Shown: in pieces, positions 45,780 to 64,000 of the stretch
How positions within the stretch are numbered: position 1 is the stretch's first letter
Layout: every line of letters begins with the position of its first letter
DNA from: Myxocyprinus asiaticus
Lineage: Eukaryota > Chordata > Actinopteri > Cypriniformes > Catostomidae
Length of the DNA stretch: 64,000 bases
NCBI RefSeq assembly: GCF_019703515.2
Contig: NC_059388.1
Span: forward strand, 5,173,979 to 5,237,978
Direction of reading: 5' to 3'
Translations under genes and position numbers: made by a program
The notes under the pieces: generated by a model
Database searches by the model: none
The model's input: only the letters and a program-made list of their open reading frames with translations
Told to the model about the DNA's origin: nothing

Positions 45780-46700
45780 CTAGGTGATACAGTCTCTATG
45801 TGTTGTAGTTTATGTGACCTGTGTGACGTCTCAAGACAGCTAGCAGATGTTCGGATTAACCAGTTTGTCTGCTTCCTGACCTGGGCCCCAGTTAGTCATA
45901 TATTATCATTATTAAGACTATGAGCCAAATTACTAGAGAAGACAGCGGCACCTTCCCTGGAGTGATGGAGTCTGTCTCTCTTTAGCAGGTCAGGTCAAGC
46001 CCAAAAACTCTTCCAATTGTCTATAAATCCTATGCTATTCTCCAGACACCACTCAGACATCCAGCCATTCAGTGACACTAATCTACTATAAACCTCATCA
46101 CCACGACATTCAGGGAGGGGGCCAGAGCATATTACAGTGTCTGACATCATTTTTGCAAGTTCACACACCTCTTTAACATTATCTTTAGTGATCTCCGACT
46201 GGTGAAGCCGGACATCATTACATGAATAACAATTTTAGAAAATCTATGTTTAGCATTAGCCAGCACTTTAAATAATTGTGGCTGGAGTCTCTATTTCCAC
46301 GTTCCTTACAATAGAATCACCAATTATTAGGGCTCTTACATGATTCTCAGTGGGTGCATCACTGAGTGGGGAGAATCGATTGGAAACCCTAAGAGGAACG
46401 GGAGAGTGGTGTCGCTTTGCTGAGCAAGTATGCTGCTGAGACATCACCCAAACGCCTGTTGCGGGGGCTCTAGAGCCGGAACCAAAGTGTGTGTGTTGCT
46501 TGCTGTTCTACCCACATCCGAAACAGTATCTACCGGCTTCTCTTTCTCACTGGCTTCCACTAGCATTCAGATGCGTGTCTCTAACTCATTAACCTCCTCC
46601 GTCAGCCTGACTAATTCCTTACATTTATCACATGTTAATCCCTTACTGCTGATGGAAGAAGCTATAGTAAACATGTGACATGCAATGCAGGAAGAAATAA
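45780..46700 (-). pseudogene. LINE ORF1 relic with SGNH/esterase-like domain
   Basis: On the - strand around 46250-45940 the reading gives CYSNDVRLHQSEI, ICSGPLPECRGDEVYSRL, FWA and LLKRDRLHPSREGAAVFSSN, the esterase-like ORF1 type of L2/CR1 LINEs with the D-R-L-H-P catalytic block. Near 46550-46660 an upstream piece reads TCDKCKELVRLTEEVNELET (C-x2-C and a short coiled coil). Stops and frameshifts throughout. Confidence 0.78.
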
Positions 46701-47000
46701 CATGAGCGGATGCCATGACTTACTGCAATTGTTTGTTGTTGTTGGTTGTTCCTAAACGGTGAGGGTTTGAGATCGATGTGAATCCCTCACGCAATTGTTT
46801 GTTGTTATGGTTGTTCTTGATAAGAGGTGCTTTGAGATCGATGCAATAATCCGTGTAACATAGATGAGAAAAACGGGGGCCCAGTTTAATCGTGAAAAAC
46901 AGAAAGCGGATGTATGCGGAAAATGCTTGCAGTTGAGTCACGATAGAATAATGCGGGGGGAAACCCGATGCGTGCTGAAAAATGACAGATGTTAAGGATT

Positions 47001-49482
47001 AAAAGCTGAAAACAGATAGATAAGCGATGCTAAAAAGCTAGCAGGCTACAAACACATATTTGAGCTAGGCGCCAGCAGCAAAAGGTAAAATACACTCAGA
47101 TGAAACAGTAGTGTTGTTTCTCCATTGAAGAGACAAGAATGTTGGAATTTCCACAAAAATAAAAGTATTTCTCCAGTGGCCTTTGCAATTAAACACCCCT
47201 TAATTGTTTGACGTTGTTTGCATCGAGAGCACACTGTTGATGTGAGACAGATGTTATTTGCACATGCGACAGAAAGTCACGAGAGTGAACCAGAAGAGAT
47301 TTCGAGCGTGCTGATCATATCTGTATTCTGTACTAAAGCAAGCAGCGGTCTTTATTATTTATGTCAGGAGGATCTTTTTTTTAATTTATTTTTAATAAAT
47401 GTACATTTTTAATCCTGCTAGTAATCCCAATTTTTACCAAATGTAACTGTAATCTGAATACATTGTCTTTTTATGTAACTGTAACAGATTACATTTACAC
47501 AATTTTTGTATCTGATTACAAGTATTCAGTTTCTCCCCAAGCTTGAGCAGACAACCACATCGGCTATTAAAGAGAGAGGATACTCCCCATATATCCCTGT
47601 CAGGTACAGCACATTCTTGCTCATGATTTGTTTCTCTTGGTCTTTTTTTTTTTAATGAACCCCCTGACTTTTATTTCCCCCTGTTATTTTCCCTGACTGA
47701 AGGTATTCTGGCTGGGAGGGGAGAATTAAACTAAATCTAAGAGGATTATCAGTGTAAATCATAGAAACAGGGTGAAAGGGCTCTCTCTGTCTCGTGAAGT
47801 ATGCTTTTCCATTTTAACTTTTTTTTTTTTTTTTTTTATGTAATGAAAGTTATGTTTTTTTATAAAGATTTTTACATGAAAACTTGTTGCCACAAGCAGT
47901 TATTCTGAAGATGAGGAAATAGAACAAAAACTGATCTTTATTCAAACGCAAGTCCTCTCAGTGTTTCTGAAGTTCGATTTAAATGCAAGGTAAGTTTTAA
48001 ACTTTAAAAATGTGTCACATTTAAAAAAAAAATAATAATAATAATTGTCAAGAAGTTTGCCTCTGTGTGAAATTTTGTAACAGCTGCCCTTTAAAATAGA
48101 AAAAAAAAAAAAAAAACTTGGATTTGAACAAATGTAAAAGCTGATCAAGTGGCATTTTTACGAACTTCTGAATTCTGAATTTTATGGACATTGTAGTCTT
48201 GGATTTAACATGTAAAATTTTTCTTGGGGGGTTTTGGTCCCCCTCGAGGGTCTTGCTGCTAAAATGCGGGCTAATACGGGACAGTTTACTAACCCCGTAG
48301 AACAATGACTAATATATTTGAATCAGATTTTTGTTCATATGAATTCTAGATATGTGACATTTAACCAAATGTAAGATTTTTGTGGTGTATTTTATACATT
48401 TGTATTTTTAAACAGCAGAGTTTTTTGTTTTTAGAAGTGGTATTTTCAGATTAAGATGAAATTTAGAACTCCAAATACAAAATTTAACAAACTAGGCTAA
48501 AGGCCAAGCTTCCGTGTATATTTACAGTGGAATATTAAAAGCTATTTCCACCTCTATACAAATTTAAAACAAAACATCTGCACTTTAAAAATACAAATTT
48601 ATGAAATCTTCAGTTTTGGCAAATGTCTCAGGTCTTGAATTTAAATGAAAAAAATTCAAACACTTTAGTTATTGTTCTAGCTCAATACTACCCTAGGAGT
48701 AACAGAATATGTGTAACAGCATTAAATATTTAAAATACTAAATATGAATAGCCTAACTAAATTTTGTTTTAGTTACAATTAAATAGTTGGATTACAGTTA
48801 CATTTAAAAAAATATGTAATTACAGAAGGGATTACTTTGAATTTTACTTTGTCTCATGTAATATTTCGTCGCTGTCTATGAAAAACGTGCACGCATCTCC
48901 ACTCTTGCAATTTTGACTTTTTACCATAGACAGAATGCGCCGAATGACGTCTTCCTACTCTTTGAATTGTGCATCAAAATGACCAATGAAAAGATGTTTA
49001 ATCAGGCTGTCTGTTTAACAAGTATCTTGTAAGATTGTTTATAAAAAAGAGTTTTTCCATGCTCTTGAAAACTTGTTTTTTGTAGATAGGTGTTTTTCAT
49101 CAGACAGCGACGATTTATTCTATTCAAATAAAAACTGTATCAAAATAATTAATTTGGCGTTAGCTTTTTATTGCATTAAAAAATAACATGCATAATGTTT
49201 TATCAGTGAGCAACCTGCTGACTCACAAGTCACAAGAATAGAGGATACAGAAAAGTGTAAGTGTAAAGTACTTATTTAATTGAAATACAGAGACCAAAAT
49301 AATATCACATACTGTAACAGTGTAATACAAGTTGTGTTTGCCAGCAACCAAACTGCTATCTGCTCGAAACTAAATATAATGAGAGAGAGAGAGAGAGAGA
49401 GTTTACAGTTCTTCCACTCAAAAATATTCTAAACTGCATAATATTACATTTCAGAATCACAATCTTTTAAATTTAAAGTTCA
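47001..49482. other. No gene recognised
   Basis: AT-rich with poly-T (47820-47838) and poly-A tracts, and a (GA)n run at 49382-49401. The first 300 bases may still belong to the LINE 5' UTR. Short ORFs show no domain. Confidence 0.5.
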
Positions 49483-49921
49483 AGAACTAGTTCACTCAAA
49501 AATGAAAATTCTATCATCATTTACGCACCCTCATGTGTTTTGAAAGCTGTATGAATTTCTTTCCTCTATGGAACACAAAAGGAATTATTTATAGCAGAAT
49601 GTCCAATCTGCTCAGTTCCATACAGTGAAAGTGAATGGTGAATATGACTGTCAAGCAACGTTTTTAAGGCTAGATTATAAGTGAGTAACAACTTAAGTTT
49701 CAGTCTGTTCCTCGGACATAACTATCATGTGGTTTCAGAAAACTTGGAATATTGCAGATAAGTCATATAGACTACTTTTAAGGAGCATTTTAATTGTACT
49801 GAAGAAAGGAAATGAGACATTCTGCTAATCTTCTCCTTTATTATTCCAAGGAAGAAAGGAAATCATACAGACTTAGATCCACATGAGTGGGAGAATTGTA
49901 ATTTTTGGGTGAACAATCCCT
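49483..49921. repeat. MITE just upstream of the SLCO start codon
   Basis: Left TAGTTCACTCAAAAATGAAA and right TTTTTGGGTGAACAATCCCT are inverted-repeat ends of the AGTTCACCCAAAAATGAAAA family. The right end is about 50 bp before the ATG at 49971, so it lies in the 5' UTR, promoter or a first intron. Confidence 0.75.
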
Positions 49922-49970
49922 CTGAGTCAATACAAATGTATCAGTTTCTTGACAGTGTCGTGACAGCAAA

Positions 49971-59226
<9,256 letters not shown>

Positions 59227-59287
59227 GTAAGCACTCTTTCAGCACCCTTCCAGCATATTACATGTCTAGGCCACAGTTTTCATTCTA

Positions 59288-60280
59288 CAGTGCATACGGA
59301 AAGTATTCACAGCGCTTCACTTTTTCCACATTTTGTTATGTTACAGCCTTATTCCAAAATGGATTAAATTCATTATTTTCCTCAAAATTCTACAAACAAT
59401 ACCCTATAATGACAACATGAAAGAAGTTTGTTTGAAATCTTTGCAAATTTATTAAAAATAAAAAACAAAAAAATCACATGTACATAAGTATTCACAGCCT
59501 TTGCCATGACACTCAAAATTGAGCTCAGGTGCATCCTGTTTCCACTGATCATCCTTGAGATGTTTCTACAACTTAATTGGAGTCCACCTGTGGTAAATTC
59601 AGTTGATTGTACATGATCTGGAAAGGCACACACCTGTCAATATAAGGTCCCACAGTTAACAGTGCATGTCAGAGCACAAACCAAGCCATGAAGTCCAAGG
59701 AATTGTCTGTAGACCTCCGAGACAGGATTGTATCGAGGCACAGATCTGGGGAAGGGTACAGAAAAATTTCTGCAGCATTGAAGGTCCCAATAAGCACAGT
59801 GGCCTCCATCATCCGTAAATGGAAGAAGTTTGGAACCACCAGGACTCTTCCTAGAGCTGGCCGACTGGCCAAACTGAGCGATCGGGGAGAAGGTCCTTAG
59901 TCAGGGAGGTGACCAAGAACCCGATGGTCACTCTGACAGAGCTCCAGCATTTCTCTGTGGAGAGAGGAGAACCTTCCAGAAGAACAACCATCTCTGCAGC
60001 ACTCCACCAATCATGCCTGTATGGTAGAGTGGCCAGACGGAAGCCACTCCTCAGTAAAAGGCACATGACAGCCCACCTGGAGTTTGCCAAAAGGCACCTG
60101 AAGGACTCTCAGACCATGAGAAACAAAGATTGAACTCTTTGGCCTGAATGGCAAGCATCATGTCTGGAGGAAACCAGGCACCGCTCATCACCTGGCCAAT
60201 ACCATCCCTACAGTGTGTTAGCTGTAACATAACAAAATGTGGAAAAAGTGAAGTGCTGTGAATACTTTCCGGATGCAGTC
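59288..60280 (+). mobile_element. Internally deleted Tc1-like element in SLCO intron 8
   Basis: Left CAGTGCATACGGAAAGTATT and right (complement GACTGCATCCGGAAAGTATT), with TA on both sides. Just under 1 kb, because the part after the HTH domains and first Asp is mostly deleted. Confidence 0.9.
59688..60175 (+). pseudogene. Tc1 transposase N-terminal part, deletion derivative
   Basis: The ORF 59688-59900 has MKSKELSVDLRDRIVSRHRS and GEGYRKISAALKVPISTVAS, then GRLAKLSDRG; the next frame (59909-60133) gives NPMVTLTELQHFSVERGEPS, LYGRVARRKPLLSKRHM. The catalytic domain is absent after about 60175, so it is non-autonomous. Confidence 0.88.
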
Positions 60281-60566
60281 TACGTAACAAAAAATGTGGT
60301 TACAAACAATCCCAACCACTTTAGTGTCTTATAATGTCCTGATCATTGGAGGAATGGCCTTTTTGTTCCTTCCTAAGTGGCAACAAATGTGCAGACATCT
60401 TACCAATAGGGAATCAAATGTAAGGTTCCCAACTTTTAACCATGCAAATATGGGATGCTTGACCAATTTGAGTGATGGTTCCCATCTTTAATATTGATTT
60501 AAGGCCACCCAGGGGTGTCAATAATTTGCATGTTCTCTTAATATTTAAATACAAATTTTATATATA
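60281..60566. other. No recognised exon
   Basis: The next SLCO exon would be expected after 59226. A possible reading after TTTAG (VSYNVLIIGGMAFLFLPKW) does not resemble the family at this position and is not called. Confidence 0.4.
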
Positions 60567-60950
60567 CAACCCCAATTCCGAAAAAGTTGGGACAGTATGA
60601 AAAATGCTAATAAAAGCAAAAAGGAGTTATTTGTAAATTATATTCACACTTTGCTATATTGAAAGCACTACAACTACACATTATATGATGTTTTACCTTG
60701 TGAATGTCATTGTTTTTTTATGTACAGTAATTTCAAATCAGATGATTGCAACACGCTCCAAAAACATTGGGACAGTTGAGTGTTTACCACTGTGAAACAT
60801 CACCATTTCTTCTAATAACACTTATTAAACATTTAGGCACTGAAGACACAAGTTTGTTAAGTTTAAAAAGTGGAATTTTTCCCCATTCATCCATTATGCA
60901 GGTCTTCAGCTGTACAATTGTACGGGGTCTTCTTTGCCATATTGTGTGCT

Positions 60951-61199
60951 TCATAATGCACCACACATACTCAATTGGAGATGGTCAGGACTGCAGGCAG
61001 GCCAATCTAGCAACTGCACTCTCTGCTTATTCGGCCAGCATGTGGTTTGAAGTTGTCCTGCTGAAAATGCCAGGATGTCCCTTGAAAAGACGGTGCTGCT
61101 CCAAACTTTGCACATATCTGTCTGCATTAATGGTGCCCTCACAGATGTGCGAGTTACCCATGCCATGGGCACTGACACACCCCTGGCCCATACAGACAC
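60951..61199 (-). pseudogene. mariner/Tc1 transposase fragment
   Basis: 82 codons on the - strand with AGQLQTTCWPNKQRVQLLDW and PACSPDHLQLSM, resembling the block around the second Asp and the P-D-L-N-P-I-E region. Partly degraded. Confidence 0.5.
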
Positions 61200-61421
61200 T
61201 GGCTTTTGGACCTGACGCTGATAACAGCTTGGAAGGTCCTTTTTCTCTTGGGCATAGAGAACACGATGGATGTGTTTTTAAAAAATGATTTGAAATGTGG
61301 ACTCATCGGACAAATAAATCACGGTTCCACTGTTCTGCTTTCCATCTAAGATGAGACTGAGCCCAGAGATGTCGGCAGTGCTTCTGGACAGTGTTGATGT
61401 ATGGCTTTTGCTTTGTATAGT

Positions 61422-63483
61422 TGTTGGGCCTCATGTATTCAGACAGAAGACAAGTCAGTAAACACAGTCGTAAAAACCTAACTCAAGCCCCCACATTCCA
61501 AGTCGTAAATTATACTGATAAAAATCGTGCCAAAATCAAACAAAGGGAGTCCAAAACAGACTACAAATCCCATGAAGCCTTGCTCACTAAAGGATCAAAC
61601 TCTCAACTCCTATTGGATGAGGCACACAACAGAATGTCCCTCAAACATGACATCATCAGGAGTTGAAATACCTCTGAAATGCTTCTGGGATTTGCTTCCA
61701 GCAACTTTGTTCATCCTGTATAGACACAGTTTCATCACTGCTCTCAGGTGCAACCTCGTGGCACAAGGAAGTAACGTCCGACTTGAAACTGTGGCCATAC
61801 AATCTCCATCTCGCTGGACGAGTTGAGATTACTCTGTGTTCAACCGAACACTCTAACGGATCCGAAGGAGACCGCCGAGCAATTTGCATCTTCATCCGTT
61901 TGCCTACAGAAGTGAAGAGATTAAAGATTTCTCTTCCATCTTCAATCAAGTCGACATTTCTGAGTTCTCTGCCAGCCCGCCGAGAATCAACAGCCGTATC
62001 GCCCGCCGACAGAGCGAGGAAACGTCCTCCTGTCATCACCCGAGCCTCAAGGAACCGGGTCAGAGTTAAAGGACGGAGGAAAACACATTCTACCTGTGTC
62101 CTCATGCAATTCAAGTAAGAGGTTTACGTCTGGGCAGAGATAGAATATTATAGTGTGTTATTCTTGTGTTTCAAGGTTTTTTGCTTGTACAGTTTAAGGA
62201 CCGCCATGTCCGCTCATTATTAATACTCAGGGTATTAATTATCACAAATTTGTTTTGCTGTATTGTGGTCCAACCAAATTGGACTGTTGTGCAATTTCGC
62301 CATCGCGGGTGAGACAGCAACTGAGTTCATCCATTAAAGATTCAAATAATGCGGGACTGTTTATGAGCCGTCCACCTGCTTTCTCTCCCACGACCGCGAA
62401 ATCGGCTTTAGGGCCGTCACTTCTCTCTCTCTCTCGTACTAACCACACACGCACACATACACGCACGCGACCCCTCACAAACATTCTGGCACACATTTTT
62501 GGCTCATAGATAGCTTAAATGCTAAAGCCCAGCTTTGTCCCTAAGCTATCGTACAAGCGGATACACGCGGTAACTGGTAGACACCATTGACTGGTTTCTT
62601 TCCGCCCCCATTCGTGGTCATATTCCCTGGCTGGAAGTCTCACGTGACATACTCTCCACGAGAGTCACGTCCACCATTTTGTGTGCGTCCCTCCTTACAC
62701 ACACACACACTGTCACACACACACCCTCATGTGTTATAGGATTATTTTTATTCCCATATCTAATCATATCATTGTTTAGTTTGTAGTTGTAAGTCGGAAG
62801 TTTATTGACTGCATTGTATTAATTATTAATTGATATTACTGCATAAATAAACTTTGTTTATATTACAAAGAGAAGTGTTTTGGTTTGTTTTGCATACGCC
62901 TGTGTCATGCTGACCGGATGTCAGTGCTCGGATTCAAACCTTCATTCATTGTTTTTTTTCCCGAAAATCGATATTCTTCAGATGTCGATTTTCCTAAGAA
63001 AACAATCTAATATTGAGACTGTTTTACTACTTGGTTATTAGTCCCTGATTTCAGGGTGGTGCCCCGTCAATGTTAATCCTTATTAATATTCTATTGATTT
63101 TTGATAATTGATAATTATCTTTGATGATTGTTGAATTTGAATGATCAATAAGCTAGTGTTAATTTTAATTAATGTTTCATCGATGTTAACAATTAACGAT
63201 TATCTTTGATAATTGTTGATTTAAAGGATTAAAAAAGCTAACATTGATTCTCATCAATGTTCTGTTGATTTTAATAATTAATAATTATCTTTGATAATTA
63301 TTAATTATTGCTAATAACCAAACTTGCTCCTAAACGTAGCACACTACATTTACTGGAGCCCCATATGAGGTTTTAATGAGTTAGATTCAATTAATTAATT
63401 TAAATATTTATTAATAACTAAAGAAATAATTATTAATTATTTCTGATAGTAACACTGATCTAAACAACCAGTAAAGCCCTACT
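61422..63483 (+). mobile_element. Solo LTR copy 3 (2062 bp), target duplication TAGT
   Basis: TGTTGGGCCTCATG ... AAAGCCCTACT with TAGT on both sides (61418-61421 and 63484-63487). AATAAA is intact (ATAAATAAAC near 62840). Same orientation as SLCO. Lies inside the mariner-like element at 60567. Confidence 0.92.
61656..62114 (-). other. Antisense ORF in solo LTR copy 3, 152 codons, function unknown
   Basis: Shares VECVFLRPLTLTRFLEARVM, RNVDLIEDGREIFNLFTSVG and ESSDETVSIQDEQSCWKQI with copy 4, and most of its length with copy 1. The start context and length agree among copies. No known domain. Confidence 0.4.
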
Positions 63484-64000
63484 TAGTAAAGACTTAACTT
63501 GCATCTGAGGATGTAGCAGCGAATGATTTTGACTAACAAAGGTTTACTAAAGTAATCCCAAACCCATGTTCATGATATCCATTACAGATGAATGATGTAT
63601 TTTAAGACAGTGATGTCTGAGGGATCAGAGATCACGCACATTCAGAAGTGGTTTTCGTCTGCACTTTACGCACCAAGATTTGACCAGATTCCTTAAATCT
63701 TTTAACTATATTGTGCACTGTAGAGGGTGAAATGCCAAAAATCCTTCCGATTTGTCTTTGGGGAACATTGCTCTCAAAGTTTGCAGAAGCATCTGTTGGC
63801 AAATTGACAAGTCTCGAATGATCCTTGCTTTTGAAGAACTAGGCTGTTTTTGGAGGCTCCTTATATACTATGACATGATTGCCTCACCTGTTTAACATCT
63901 CCTGTCTCACATTGCCTTGTTATTTTAACTCGTCAAATTGTTATTAGCCTTAAATTGCCCCTGTCTCAACTTTTTTGGAGCGTGTTCCAATCATCTGATT

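Larger units (their letters stand above)
34484..47000 (-). mobile_element. Long L2-like LINE with esterase ORF1, split by later insertions
   Basis: The 3' tail (CAAGTCAAGTAATTTTA on the + strand at 34484) and 3' UTR lead at 34758 into a Gmr1-like insertion and resume at 40435. Continuing on the - strand come reverse transcriptase (42795-41356), endonuclease (about 45700-44800, split by a hAT element), and an SGNH/esterase-like ORF1 (about 46700-45780). The 5' edge is uncertain, near 47000. Without insertions it is about 5.1 kb, near full length for L2/CR1-type LINEs. Many stops and frameshifts. Confidence 0.85.
60567..64000. mobile_element. Tc1/mariner-like element, interrupted by a solo LTR, right end outside window
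   Basis: Left end CAACCCCAATTCCGAAAAAG. A subterminal inverted repeat pairs AATCAGATGATTGCAACACG (about 60735-60780) with the complement of the window end (63970-64000). ORFs are weak: near 60990-61280 a transposase-like - strand frame (LLDWPACSPDHLQLS, second catalytic region) and a + frame near 63600-63850. The insertion at 61422-63483 splits it. Confidence 0.7.

Noticed and set aside
60294..60491. ORF with VSYNVLIIGGMAFLFL considered as the next SLCO exon.
   Set aside because: A hydrophobic stretch only; it does not match the expected family sequence after ANFLIG and has no supported donor.

Overview
The window looks like repeat-rich intergenic and intronic DNA from a teleost fish. It is probably a cyprinid-like genome, but species cannot be fixed from the sequence. 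The reasons are the mix of repeats (Tc1/mariner, hAT and MITE-like elements, an L2/CR1-type LINE ending in ACTTG repeats, a 5S-rRNA-derived SINE, DIRS, Gmr1-like gypsy) and a split host gene family that is recognisable by protein sequence: SLCO (OATP organic-anion transporters). No bacterial operon, CRISPR, rRNA gene or tRNA gene is present.

Host genes. Two SLCO1-type loci lie in tandem on the + strand. The upstream one is represented only by its last four coding exons (29893-32861). It carries an in-frame TGA and several substitutions at family-conserved positions, so I read it as a decaying pseudogene. The downstream one begins with an ATG at 49971. It shows eight consecutive coding exons in correct phase up to 59226, including the OATP signature DARWVGAWWLGYF. 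It then leaves the window, or is broken, inside a transposon-filled stretch; the remaining half of the protein is not seen.

Layout. 1-4149: Gmr1-like Ty3/gypsy element on the - strand, with a SCAN-like gag and integrase placed before reverse transcriptase. 4233-5859: Tc1 element. 6370-8760: LINE 3' fragments and a tRNA-type SINE. 8781-13966: DIRS tyrosine-recombinase retrotransposon with both inverted terminal repeats and the internal complementary region. 14096-15960: 5' part of an L1-like LINE. 16531-16946: tandem duplication. 18603-22930: two L2/CR1-type LINE fragments. 23605-29190: a Tc1 element holding several other elements. 29893-32861: SLCO remnant with a LINE in its last intron. 33129-34190: 5S-derived SINE with an insertion. 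34484 to about 47000: one long L2-like LINE split by a second Gmr1-like element (itself split by a solo LTR) and by a hAT element with a perfect 8-bp target duplication. 49971 onward: the SLCO gene, whose introns hold a solo LTR, a 51-bp minisatellite, four Tc1 or MITE insertions and a mariner-like element containing another solo LTR.

A 1.8-2.06 kb repeat occurs four times. Its ends are TGTTGGGC...GCCCTACA, and each copy is flanked by a different 4-bp direct duplication (ACAC, CATA, TAGT, CCAT). These behave as solo retroviral-type LTRs, and three keep an unexplained antisense ORF of 152-167 codons. I found no wholly new system. The most informative items are the solo-LTR family, the nested insertions that give a relative order of events, the Gmr1/SCAN and DIRS architectures, and the state of the two SLCO loci.
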